A program made the position numbers and the translations under genes. The notes under the pieces were generated by a model. The model saw only the letters and a list, made by a program, of their open reading frames with translations. It did not search any database and had not been told where the DNA came from. From contig JAQUQK010000031.1 in NCBI GenBank assembly GCA_028716125.1, forward strand, positions 2,626 to 12,672: a stretch of 10,047 nt of DNA, read 5' to 3'. Shown here in pieces: positions 1 through 7,291 of the stretch (its first letter is position 1; every line of letters begins with the position of its first letter). This stretch comes from Thermoplasmatota archaeon (GTDB taxonomy: Archaea > Thermoplasmatota > JAQUQK01).

Positions 1-879
1 GATGTCCAGGACGCAAGCGCGCTTATTGCCAGGAGCAACTTCTATGCGCAGTATCTCGCGGGCTATCAGGGACCAATAAACCAGGCTGCGGGAAACACGC
101 CGTTGACCGGCTTTGGCGGAATGGCATGGAATGGACTCGGCTCCGAGCCGCCAATTGAAGGTGCATTGACAACAGCATTATCTCTTGATATTGCTGATAC
201 GCGCGCCGGCTTTAATACGGCCGTTATACTGAAGGCAGAGGAAACTGGAAGGGATAAGAGTGCGATACAGTGGGAATCGTCCAACTTCATATGGGAAACC
301 GTTCACGGCTTCTGGTATCATTTTGTGCCGGACGCGGTTAATGCAGGACCTGCAGTCCCTGTGGTTAATGTGGGAGTCCCTCTGAATGGACCGACTGGCC
401 CATATGCCGTTAAGCACGTGAAGTATATGTCTATGGGTCCATCCGTGATGGCACTTGAATCATGCATAACCGCAAGGACGGACGGGCTGAAGGCATACAA
501 TACAATATCCCAGGCATTCCTACACGCGGGCGTAAATGCATATATGGGCGGAACGCGCTCGATGTGGGGCAGCATCACCCCGGCAATGGATACTCCAACG
601 CCGCTTAGCGACAAACTTGGTGAGTATGTGGAGAAAAACTTCTTCGGGCACCTGACTGGATATTACACCAGTGATGCCGATCCTACGGGAACCGTTACCG
701 GAATGGTCGGCGATATGGACGTTGGGCATGCACTGCTATACGCCAGAAACGCGTACGCTTCAGCTACGGGGCTCACCGCCAGCGACGCCATCGACACGAT
801 GTCTGTAATCGTCATATATGCAGACCCCGCGTTCAACCCGTACGAGCCGAACCACGAAGGCGGACTGCCGTCAGTCTAA
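1..879 (+). CDS. Secreted gingipain-like (C25-type, clan CD) cysteine peptidase, C-terminal part
   Basis: The reading frame is open from the first base, so the gene starts outside the window and only its last 292 codons are visible. The visible part aligns throughout with the C-terminal third of the next gene (2896-3870). Clan CD protease hallmarks are present: a hydrophobic strand ending in His-Gly (VHGFW, His codon 304-306) and, about 50 residues later, a hydrophobic block ending in Glu-Ser-Cys (ESCITARTDG, Cys codon 463-465). A conserved AFLHAGVNAYMGGTRS segment follows, as in caspase/gingipain folds. It ends with the same DPAFNPYE...NHEGGL tail as its paralogue. No membrane anchor is seen at the C-terminus, so retention at the cell surface probably depends on the unseen N-terminus. 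The family and catalytic dyad are well supported; the substrate is unknown. Confidence 0.8.
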   Translation, partial: DVQDASALIARSNFYAQYLAGYQGPINQAAGNTPLTGFGGMAWNGLGSEPPIEGALTTALSLDIADTRAGFNTAVILKAEETGRDKSAIQWESSNFIWETVHGFWYHFVPDAVNAGPAVPVVNVGVPLNGPTGPYAVKHVKYMSMGPSVMALESCITARTDGLKAYNTISQAFLHAGVNAYMGGTRSMWGSITPAMDTPTPLSDKLGEYVEKNFFGHLTGYYTSDADPTGTVTGMVGDMDVGHALLYARNAYASATGLTASDAIDTMSVIVIYADPAFNPYEPNHEGGLPSV

Positions 880-888
880 TTCGCGCAG

Positions 889-918
889 CTTTTTTCTTTT
901 TCTTAATTTTGTTTTTCA
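889..918 (+). terminator. T-rich terminator after the first peptidase gene
   Basis: Ten bases after the stop codon lies a run of thymine clusters (T6, T5, T4, T5 separated by single other bases) with no strong hairpin before it. This is the usual appearance of an archaeal U-tract terminator. Confidence 0.55.
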
Positions 919-950
919 ATTTCTGCGGATTTTTTGGAGGATTACAACAA

Positions 951-967
951 TCTATATAAATTTATAA
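951..967 (+). promoter_or_regulatory. TATA box for the complete peptidase gene
   Basis: The AT-only stretch holds TATATAAA (953-960) inside a perfect 12-base palindrome TATAAATTTATA (955-966). With the usual archaeal spacing of about 25 bases, transcription would begin near 980-985. That leaves a short leader which still contains the GGAGG ribosome-binding site at 986-990. Confidence 0.6.
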
Positions 968-996
968 TATACTTCCCCCTTTGTCGGAGGATTATA

Positions 997-3870
997 ATGA
1001 AAGCAAAAGTTCTCTCAAAGCCAATATTTGCCATCGGAACCATTGCGATGTTCTGCGCTGCCGTTTTCAGCGGTTGCGTTGGTCCAGGCACTGGAAATGC
1101 GGGCGCAAATGCCCAGATAATCGGGCCGGACGATATGCAAGCCCTTGCAGGCATTGAAACAGAGAGAAATCCGCTTCCAGACGATTGCGCGATAGTGGCG
1201 TCGGACGCCGATTCTTTCTATGCAATAATTGCTGCGCCAGTGGCTGCATATTACGAAGAAGGGCAGATGTCAAGCGTCCCGCTTCTTGTCGCAAACGATG
1301 GCAACACATATCCTTGGGTGAACGTGACACCGAACAATCCGAGCGAGCCAACGAAATTCAGCAATCTTGGGCCGGTTGCGCGCTTCCTCATGACGTACAA
1401 CCCGACTTCGGGAATTGTAATCGGAATGGATAAATTCTCGGCAAAGGGAAGCGAAGCGTCGATGGGAACGGTGACGCCAGTCGAGTATGCGCTTCCAGTA
1501 AAGCAGGCGTTCCCAGGCGAAGTTCAGGAAGCGGCGCTTGCGGTTGCATCGGCATTCTGGTCAAAGTCAGAGGCAGCAATAATCGTGGACATTGAGACAG
1601 GCTATGCCGAGGCGGTCAATGCAGGAGTTCTTGCATCATATCTGAACATTCCGATAATCCCGGTATCGTCTGCAGACTCGGCTGTCGCCGATGCGCTTTC
1701 GGGCCTTGGAGTAAAATATACGATCCTTTGCGGCGAAGTCAATGTTCCCGGCAGCGTGGCTGAAAGCTTCGGAACGATGCTCAAGTTCTCCGATCTATCA
1801 CAGATAGCGGACGCGGTTTTGGAAATCCTGCCAAGCCACGGCTATGTAGGATCCGACTTGCCTTACGTCGTGATGGCAAATCCCCTCGACATCAATGTAC
1901 CAAACGTGCTGAATGAGACCAAATATAACTTCACTGGCAGCATAGCAGACAAGGCGCAGTCGGGCTATCCGGGAATGCCGGAAGGCCTGCAGGGCATCCC
2001 GTTCAACGTCACCGTCCCTGACGATTACAAATACGCCAATTTCGTGATGGATCTCAAGATGGACGCGACCGGCGTGACCGGAAGCATGGGCGCCCCCGAC
2101 CCGATGGCGACTCCGGACAACTCGGGCACCAGGATATATATTTACATTTACAAGAAGTCCGCGGGCGGCGAGGACACGCTTGAATTCTTTGCGCCTTCGC
2201 AAAGCTACGATTTCGAGAGGGATGCAAGCGGAAAGCCAATCGCAGCATATCTCCACACAGAACTTCTCCAGATAAGCGAGCCTGGCGATTATTCAATACA
2301 GGTTGGCTCGGCAAGCCTCACGCATGATGATGATCTGCAGGCGCAGTTCAAGCTTGACGTCAAGGTGCAGAAGCTCGAAGGCCCGACATATCCATTGATG
2401 CCCGGCCTCTCCTCGATGGCGCCATACCTTGCCGCGATTCACAAAGGCATAGTCCTCGCAAATCCCGAATTCGCCCTCCAGGTTTCAGGCCTTGGCGGAT
2501 GCGTTTCATGCGGCGACCCTGCCGCGGACAGCAGCGCAATCACCGAGGCAAACCGCAAGGCGATTGCAGTGCATGACGAGCTTGTAAGCCTTCTTGGCAA
2601 GATAACCGGCGTGGGCGACGACGTTCCCAACATCGCAAGCGTGCTCTCCAAGGATCCCGACAATGCGCCATATATTGCTATACTCGCAGACCCGAACATG
2701 GTTCCGATGTATTATTATGTGGGAAGCGTTGGGGAAGGAGTGGCAGGCGGCGGAGAGGGAATACCCGGAGACGTTTTCTACGCGACTGTCGATCCAAACC
2801 TTGTCGGATTCGAGTACAATCCAAACGTGGCAATGCTTGATTCAAGCGGCGAACCTATGACCGGCGAACTCGCGGTCAGCAGAATTACTGGCTACGATGC
2901 ACAGGATGCAAGCGCGCTCATCGCAAGAAGCAACTTTTATGCAAGGTACCTTGCAGGATATGCCGGACAGCTCAACGTGAACACTGATCCTGTCAATGAG
3001 CAAACGGGCTACAGTCTTACGAACTTCGGCGATTTGGCATACGTCGGCCTTGGCTCGGAGCCGCCAATAGAATCCGAAGTAGGCACTGTCGCGGAACTGA
3101 TCACGGCATTTGCGCGCGCTGGAATGAGGTCCACCGCAGGAACAGGCGACCTTGCGGCCCTTGCATTGCCGCTGCCCGTACTTGGCGGCCTGATGAATGC
3201 TGGCGTGAAGACACTTGATAATTCAGGCAGGCAGGGCGCAGGCACGACTTGGGAATCGTCCAACTTCATATGGATGGTAGTCCACGGATTCTGGTATTGG
3301 TTCTGCCCGGACGCGATGCAAAGCCTTGCGCCAAATGCAGCCGGAATATCGTCAGGCGCATACGGTGGAACTGCATTCGACGTTTCGAGGACAAAATATA
3401 TGACAATGGGGCCATCCGTAATGTTCTTCGATTCGTGCATAACCGCAAGGACTGATGGGCTGAAAGCATACAACACGCTCTCGACGGCATTCATGCACGC
3501 AGGTGTCAACGCATACGTCGGCGGAACGCGCTCGATGTACGGCCCGGCCCTGAACAGCCCAGTTCTGCCCATTCCATACCCCATGCTGGACAAGGACGCA
3601 AAGCTCGGCTCGTACATGGCCAAGGTGTTCTTCAGCAGGCTGGCCGGATATATAGTCAGCGATGTGCACACAGAGGCGCTTGCAATCGGCGTCTGGCCTT
3701 GTGACATGGACATCGGGCATGCGATGCTTCTGGCAAGAAACGATTATGCCGCCCAGACCGGCCTTAAGGCCGACGACACGATATGCACCATGAGCGCCGT
3801 TGTTCTCTACGGCGACCCGGCATTCAATCCATACGAATCCAATCACGAGGGCGGGCTTGCGCTGCCTTAA
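997..3870 (+). CDS. Lipobox-bearing gingipain-like (C25-type) cysteine peptidase with cell-wall-binding-like region
   Basis: The product is 957 residues. The ATG at 997 is chosen because GGAGG lies six bases upstream and because it places a signal peptide at the start: Lys-rich, then hydrophobic, ending in FSGC with Cys27 as the likely lipidated residue. Residues about 60-260 resemble the cell-wall-binding repeat 2 family: two hydrophobic alpha/beta units, each with A..A..PLLVAN or AGVLAS...IPIIPV features and a following ILCGEV strand. Residues about 335-458 look like a beta-sandwich with alternating hydrophobic strands. Residues about 465-957 form the peptidase: YIAILADPNMVPMYYY (559-574), GDVFYATVDP, ELAVSRITGYDAQDASALI as in gingipain-type N-lobes, then His763-Gly764 and Ser813-Cys814 as the predicted catalytic pair. 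It probably acts outside the cell in protein or peptide breakdown or in surface remodelling; the target is not deducible. It is a paralogue of the gene before it, but it has its own promoter. Confidence 0.82.
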   Translation: MKAKVLSKPIFAIGTIAMFCAAVFSGCVGPGTGNAGANAQIIGPDDMQALAGIETERNPLPDDCAIVASDADSFYAIIAAPVAAYYEEGQMSSVPLLVANDGNTYPWVNVTPNNPSEPTKFSNLGPVARFLMTYNPTSGIVIGMDKFSAKGSEASMGTVTPVEYALPVKQAFPGEVQEAALAVASAFWSKSEAAIIVDIETGYAEAVNAGVLASYLNIPIIPVSSADSAVADALSGLGVKYTILCGEVNVPGSVAESFGTMLKFSDLSQIADAVLEILPSHGYVGSDLPYVVMANPLDINVPNVLNETKYNFTGSIADKAQSGYPGMPEGLQGIPFNVTVPDDYKYANFVMDLKMDATGVTGSMGAPDPMATPDNSGTRIYIYIYKKSAGGEDTLEFFAPSQSYDFERDASGKPIAAYLHTELLQISEPGDYSIQVGSASLTHDDDLQAQFKLDVKVQKLEGPTYPLMPGLSSMAPYLAAIHKGIVLANPEFALQVSGLGGCVSCGDPAADSSAITEANRKAIAVHDELVSLLGKITGVGDDVPNIASVLSKDPDNAPYIAILADPNMVPMYYYVGSVGEGVAGGGEGIPGDVFYATVDPNLVGFEYNPNVAMLDSSGEPMTGELAVSRITGYDAQDASALIARSNFYARYLAGYAGQLNVNTDPVNEQTGYSLTNFGDLAYVGLGSEPPIESEVGTVAELITAFARAGMRSTAGTGDLAALALPLPVLGGLMNAGVKTLDNSGRQGAGTTWESSNFIWMVVHGFWYWFCPDAMQSLAPNAAGISSGAYGGTAFDVSRTKYMTMGPSVMFFDSCITARTDGLKAYNTLSTAFMHAGVNAYVGGTRSMYGPALNSPVLPIPYPMLDKDAKLGSYMAKVFFSRLAGYIVSDVHTEALAIGVWPCDMDIGHAMLLARNDYAAQTGLKADDTICTMSAVVLYGDPAFNPYESNHEGGLALP
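2896..3870 (+). repeat. Paralogous copy of the segment at 1-879
   Basis: This part of the complete peptidase gene is homologous to the partial gene at the left edge, base by base over many stretches. One exact 24-base match occurs (271-294 and 3250-3273, encoding WESSNFIW), and GGCGGAACGCGCTCGATGT is also shared. The length difference (975 versus 879 bases) comes from small insertions between conserved blocks. This indicates tandem gene duplication. Confidence 0.85.
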
Positions 3871-3879
3871 CTTGCGGCA

Positions 3880-3908
3880 TTTTTCTTCATTTCATTTTTT
3901 TTTGATTT
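3880..3908 (+). terminator. T-rich terminator after the complete peptidase gene
   Basis: Starting ten bases after the stop codon are T-clusters including nine consecutive thymines (3895-3903), typical of archaeal intrinsic termination. The region is convergent with the AMP phosphorylase gene on the other strand. Confidence 0.55.
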
Positions 3909-3920
3909 TGAAAGTTTGCC

Positions 3921-3949
3921 AAAAATGGAAAGAGCCGGAAAATAAAAAA
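3921..3949 (-). terminator. T-rich terminator after the AMP phosphorylase gene
   Basis: Read on the minus strand, a run of six thymines (3944-3949) begins directly after the stop codon, and T4-T5 clusters follow. It fits an archaeal U-tract terminator facing the one from the opposite gene. Confidence 0.45.
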
Positions 3950-5470
3950 TCAGATTGTCTTATAATCAGGGACGCGGCCCAAAACCATTCCGCCAAGCGA
4001 AACAGGAGGTATCTTCTGCGCCAGGCTCTTGGCCCATTCCAGTTTCTTCTCGTTGTCGGCATATATGCTGTAAACGAGCTCGCCTTTCTTGACTTGGTTT
4101 CCCTGTTTTTTGTGGAACAGCATTCCCGCGCCCTTGTCCTTGGGAGCGCCCGCCATTCGGCAGATCTGGATGACTGAATAATTGTCGATTTTCTCGACGT
4201 ATCCATCTTCCTGCGATAGCACGTCGAACTTGAACTGGCCGACTTTTATCTGGTCCGAAGTCACGCTCGGGTCGCCGCCCTGCGCCTGTATTATTTCCTT
4301 AATCTTTGCAAGCGCTTTTCCACTCTTCAGCGTTTCCTCGGCAATCGCCCTTCCCTTTCCGCGCTCGGCCGCTCCAACCATTTCAAGCAGGATTCCCGCA
4401 AGCGAGCATGATTTTTCAATAAGACTGTTGGACACTGGTTTCCCCTCAAGCGCCATTAGCGCTTCCCTTGCCTCAAGCGCGGGCCCTATCGCCCTTCCAA
4501 CTGGCTGGGAGCCGTAAGTGATAGCGCATTCGACTTTTATGCCCACCCGCCTTCCCAATTCCACAAAATCCTGCGCGAACCTGCGCGCGTCATCCTCCGT
4601 TTCAACCTTCACCCCGCGCCCGGTTGGCATATCGATCAGCAGATATTGGATTCCCGCCGCTTTTTTCTTTGCAAGAACGGATGCAAGCACCTGCCCCCTC
4701 GGGTCAAGCGAGAGTGGATATTCGGCGCGGATTATCTTGTCGTCTGCAGGCGCCATATTCACTCCTCCACCCCAAGCGAGCGTACCTCCGACGGTCTCGG
4801 CGATATGCTTTATCTTCTGTGCCGTGAGCGCAACCGGGGCAAGAACTTCCATGGTATCGGAAATCCCCGATGGGCTTGTGATTGCGCGCGACGACGTCTT
4901 TGGAATCGTGACGCCGTTTGCCGCAACTATTGGTATTGTGAGCAATGCATACTTGTTCCCGGGAACTCCGCCTATGCTGTGGACATCCACGATTGGCGAT
5001 TTGTCGAACGTTATTTTCTCGCCGTTTTCCACCATCGCGTCTATCATGTTTACTATTTCGTCAGAATCCATTTCGCGGATTGAGACCGCAGTCACGTATG
5101 CCGAAAGCTCGATGTCGGAAAGATTGTTGTTTACGACGTCCTTTATGATTGAATATATTTCATCTCTCGAAAGCTTCTGGCCAGTAATCTTTTTCTTTAT
5201 GAATTTCAGCGAAGCGGGTTTTTCGCCGAGCAATACGTTGACTTCCTCCCCTTCGGCAAGCCCCATCTCGTGGCGCGCTTCAGTGAAAACCCCGATCTCG
5301 CCCTTCTTTATCATCGAATCCGTGGTATTGGCAACGCAAATAAGCGAACCCTTGTCCGAAGAAATCTTGATTCTGTCAAGCGGATGGACGCCAAGCTCGT
5401 TTGCGTCTTCGACGTGCAGCAAAGCCTCGTATGCTCCCTGCTTCATGTCTATTAGGCGGACCTTGAACAT
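3950..5470 (-). CDS. deoA: AMP phosphorylase (archaeal DeoA type)
   Basis: The product is 506 residues, close to the roughly 500 expected for archaeal AMP phosphorylase and longer than bacterial thymidine phosphorylase (about 440) because of an extra N-terminal domain (residues 1 to about 84). The thymidine/AMP phosphorylase signature is plain: VDVHSIGGVPGNK (161-173, phosphate-binding region) and SSRAITSPSGISDTMEVL (193-210), followed by LAWGGGVNMAPADDKII. The C-terminal 95 residues form the family's pyrimidine-phosphorylase C-domain. The enzyme converts AMP and phosphate to adenine and ribose-1,5-bisphosphate. In archaea this feeds ribose-1,5-bisphosphate isomerase and form III RuBisCO; those partners are not in this window. 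The ATG at 5470 sits about 25 bases from a TATA box with no Shine-Dalgarno site, so the mRNA is probably leaderless. Nothing suggests damage. Confidence 0.95.
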   Translation of the reverse strand: MFKVRLIDMKQGAYEALLHVEDANELGVHPLDRIKISSDKGSLICVANTTDSMIKKGEIGVFTEARHEMGLAEGEEVNVLLGEKPASLKFIKKKITGQKLSRDEIYSIIKDVVNNNLSDIELSAYVTAVSIREMDSDEIVNMIDAMVENGEKITFDKSPIVDVHSIGGVPGNKYALLTIPIVAANGVTIPKTSSRAITSPSGISDTMEVLAPVALTAQKIKHIAETVGGTLAWGGGVNMAPADDKIIRAEYPLSLDPRGQVLASVLAKKKAAGIQYLLIDMPTGRGVKVETEDDARRFAQDFVELGRRVGIKVECAITYGSQPVGRAIGPALEAREALMALEGKPVSNSLIEKSCSLAGILLEMVGAAERGKGRAIAEETLKSGKALAKIKEIIQAQGGDPSVTSDQIKVGQFKFDVLSQEDGYVEKIDNYSVIQICRMAGAPKDKGAGMLFHKKQGNQVKKGELVYSIYADNEKKLEWAKSLAQKIPPVSLGGMVLGRVPDYKTI

Positions 5471-5489
5471 AATTATAGATATGCGGTTT

Positions 5490-5501
5490 GATTTTATATC
5501 G
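5490..5501 (-). promoter_or_regulatory. TATA box for AMP phosphorylase, leaderless promoter
   Basis: On the minus strand the sequence reads GATATAAAAT, centred about 25 bases before the ATG at 5470. At normal archaeal TATA-to-start spacing, transcription would begin at or within a few bases of the start codon. Confidence 0.6.
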
Positions 5502-5523
5502 TTGCCTATTTACATATCGCCAC

Positions 5524-5533
5524 CTTTATTTAA
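5524..5533 (+). promoter_or_regulatory. TATA box for pheS, leaderless promoter
   Basis: CTTTATTTAA is centred about 25 bases before the ATG at 5554, and no Shine-Dalgarno sequence lies between them. This predicts a leaderless transcript. It shares the 83-base divergent intergenic region with the AMP phosphorylase promoter. Confidence 0.5.
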
Positions 5534-5553
5534 CTCCGTCAGATTCCAGAACA

Positions 5554-7038
5554 ATGGCCGAATTAAGCTTTTCCGAGAAGAAAGTGCTTCTCGCAATCAA
5601 AGAACTTGGCGCAGGGGCCTCTATCCAGCAGATAAGGGAAAAAGCAGGGCTGGAAAAAGTAGAGGAAGCGTCAAGCGCCGCATCGTGGCTCCAGACAAAG
5701 GGGCTTGTTCAGATATCTGAGAAAATCACAAAATTCATTTCTTTGGGCGCTGAGGGAAAAGCATTCTACGAAAATGGACTGCCCGAGCGCCGTGCTCTCT
5801 TGCTAGTTTCAAATGGCGGAAAGACGATGAAGGATCTTTCCGATGAAATGAAAGGGGAAACCCAGATCGCCCTCGGCTGGCTCAAGCGAAAGGGCTGGGT
5901 CGTTCTTGGAAAAGAGCTTGTTTTGACTGATGCGGGCAAAAGGGCAATATCCGAAGCAGGTGCAGACGAATGGACTATTGAAAAACTTTCGGAAGGGCCC
6001 GCTGAAGCATCGGCGCTTGACGCAAACGTGATTGCACTTCTTAAATCCCGCCAGAATGTAATTGAGGAAAAAGAGACCGTTGAACGAACATATTCGCTTA
6101 CAGCCGAAGGCAAAAAACTCGCTTCTTCCGGCCTTGACATGAAAGAGCAAGTTTCACAGCTTACGCCCGAGCTAATTCAATCCGGCAAGTGGCGCGAGGT
6201 TGAACTTCGAAAATATGACGTGAACACATTCGCGCCCGCGGTTTATCCGGGCAAGAGCCACCCGCTCAGGCAGACGATAGACGAAATCCGCGAGATTTTC
6301 CTCCAGATGGGATTCACGGAAATCGACGGCGATTTCGTAGAGTCGGCATTCTGGGATATGGATGTTCTCTTTGTCCCGCAGGACCACCCGGCGCGCGAAA
6401 TGCAGGACACGTTCTACCTTTCAAATCCTAAGGCGATGCCAGTAGACGACGACCTGCTTGTAAAGAAAGTGAAGAAAATCCACGAAACCGGCGGAAATAC
6501 GGGCTCAATCGGCTGGGGCGGGACGTGGAGCAAGGAAAAAGCCCAGCGCGGAATGCTCCGAACCCACACAACTGTGGAAACAATCCGCCATCTTGCACAG
6601 CACGCCGAGCCGCCGGTAAAGGCGTTCATGATTGGCAAAGTCTTCCGCAGGGAGGCGATAGACTTCAAGCACCTTGCCGAATTCCACCAGATTGAGGGCA
6701 TTGTGATGGAAAAGAAGGCGAGCCTGAAAATGCTTCTTGGGATGATACGCGAGTTCTACAGCCGCATGGGCTTCAAGGACGTGCGCTTCCGCCCGGGATA
6801 TTTCCCATACACCGAGCCGTCGATGGAAATAGAAGTGATGCTCAACGGCAAATGGATGGAGCTTGGAGGCAGCGGAATTTTCAGGCCGGAAGTGGTTGCG
6901 CCATTCAAGATAAGATACCCGGTTCTCGCATGGGGCATGGGGCTTGAGCGCCTTGCGATGCTGCGCCTGGGATTATCAGATATCCGCGACCTTTACATCA
7001 GCGACATGGACTGGCTGAGAAAGGCGCCGATACGGTAG
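5554..7038 (+). CDS. pheS: Phenylalanine--tRNA ligase alpha subunit
   Basis: The product is 494 residues, the long archaeal/eukaryal form. The N-terminal 150-200 residues are built of winged-helix-like modules (SFSEKKVLLAIKELG..., then LLLVSNGGKTMKDLSDEM), followed by the class II synthetase core. Core landmarks are HPLRQTIDEIREIFLQMGF (about 236-254), the DHPAREMQDTFYL segment, motif 2 with GKVFRREAI and Arg365, FRPGYFPYTEPSMEI, and motif 3 GMGLERLAML with Arg466. It charges tRNA-Phe as part of an (alpha-beta)2 enzyme with PheT, which is not adjacent here. An in-frame extension upstream to 5488 exists, but it would overlap the TATA box and adds an unconserved-looking stretch. The ATG at 5554 gives the usual MAELS-type start at leaderless distance from the promoter. 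Confidence 0.97.
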   Translation: MAELSFSEKKVLLAIKELGAGASIQQIREKAGLEKVEEASSAASWLQTKGLVQISEKITKFISLGAEGKAFYENGLPERRALLLVSNGGKTMKDLSDEMKGETQIALGWLKRKGWVVLGKELVLTDAGKRAISEAGADEWTIEKLSEGPAEASALDANVIALLKSRQNVIEEKETVERTYSLTAEGKKLASSGLDMKEQVSQLTPELIQSGKWREVELRKYDVNTFAPAVYPGKSHPLRQTIDEIREIFLQMGFTEIDGDFVESAFWDMDVLFVPQDHPAREMQDTFYLSNPKAMPVDDDLLVKKVKKIHETGGNTGSIGWGGTWSKEKAQRGMLRTHTTVETIRHLAQHAEPPVKAFMIGKVFRREAIDFKHLAEFHQIEGIVMEKKASLKMLLGMIREFYSRMGFKDVRFRPGYFPYTEPSMEIEVMLNGKWMELGGSGIFRPEVVAPFKIRYPVLAWGMGLERLAMLRLGLSDIRDLYISDMDWLRKAPIR

Positions 7039-7042
7039 TTCA

Positions 7043-7058
7043 GGCAAATTTTATATAG
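7043..7058 (+). promoter_or_regulatory. BRE/TATA promoter of the short peptide gene
   Basis: GGCAAA (a near-match to the archaeal BRE) is followed by TTTTATATAG (7049-7058), one of the clearest TATA boxes in the window. Transcription would start near 7077-7081, about ten bases before the ATG at 7090. The T6 run at 7061-7066 just after it may also end pheS transcripts. Confidence 0.6.
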
Positions 7059-7089
7059 TGTTTTTTCATATTCCTAATGGGTGAAAAAA

Positions 7090-7218
7090 ATGGAAATCCC
7101 AGCACCAGAATATGAGGCCCCGTCGAGAGGATGCTCCGCGCTTTGCGCAAACATGTGCCTGCCCGGCAAGATAGGATTTATGGCAACCGGGCCGTTCAAC
7201 ATGATAGAGCTATCTTAA
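7090..7218 (+). CDS. Candidate sactipeptide-type RiPP precursor, 42 residues
   Basis: This short gene lies between pheS and a radical SAM/SPASM maturase. The ATG at 7090 is preceded by GGTGA (7080-7084) at good spacing; an in-frame GTG at 7081 would add three residues. The N-terminal half (MEIPAPEYEAPSRG) is acidic and proline-rich, as a short leader could be. The rest holds three cysteines at 15, 19 and 23 (CSALCANMC). A tail rich in Gly, Phe, Thr and Met follows, with Phe30, Thr33 and Phe36. A Cys-x3-Cys-x3-Cys cluster in the front half of the core and acceptor-type residues in the back half is the pattern of hairpin sactipeptides: thuricin CD peptides have the same cysteine spacing, and subtilosin A uses Phe/Thr/Phe acceptors. 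I infer that the downstream enzyme forms Cys-to-alpha-carbon thioethers here. The function could be antimicrobial or signalling. There is no hydrophobic signal peptide. Homology is unproven because the peptide is so short. Confidence 0.6.
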   Translation: MEIPAPEYEAPSRGCSALCANMCLPGKIGFMATGPFNMIELS

Positions 7219-7229
7219 GACCAGAGGAA

Positions 7230-7266
7230 CCTATATCTATTTTTTCTCGGCGGACGGCGGTTCCGC
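7230..7266 (+). terminator. T-run and small hairpin between peptide and maturase genes
   Basis: Twelve bases after the peptide stop, CTATATCTATTTTTTCTC carries six thymines (7240-7245). It is followed by a 5-bp inverted repeat, GCGGA (7250-7254) with TCCGC (7262-7266). The U-tract could partially terminate transcription, so that precursor mRNA outnumbers maturase mRNA. The CTATATCT part might instead be a weak TATA box for the maturase gene. Either reading is inference. Confidence 0.35.
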
Positions 7267-7291
7267 ATTTACCCGCGGATCATTTGTTTGA

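Noticed and set aside
934..996. A TTG start that would extend the complete peptidase by 21 residues
   Set aside because: It would precede the predicted transcription start and put a charged stretch before the signal peptide. The ATG at 997 has GGAGG six bases upstream.
2500..2511. Cys502-x2-Cys505 in the peptidase as a metal site
   Set aside because: It is a single CXXC in a secreted protein without a second pair nearby; a disulfide or no special role is as likely.
3009..3713. A 234-codon minus-strand frame within the complete peptidase gene
   Set aside because: It is antisense to the catalytic domain whose motifs are conserved in both paralogues. The frame is open only because of the codon bias of the sense strand.
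4518..5720. A 400-codon open frame on the plus strand opposite the AMP phosphorylase gene
   Set aside because: It is the antisense shadow of a clearly recognised enzyme, with a serine/proline-rich translation, and it runs across the divergent promoters into the pheS gene.
7077..7115. An ATG at 7077 opening a 12-codon frame ahead of the RiPP precursor
   Set aside because: It ends after 12 codons in a different frame, has no feature of its own and overlaps the ribosome-binding site of the ATG at 7090.
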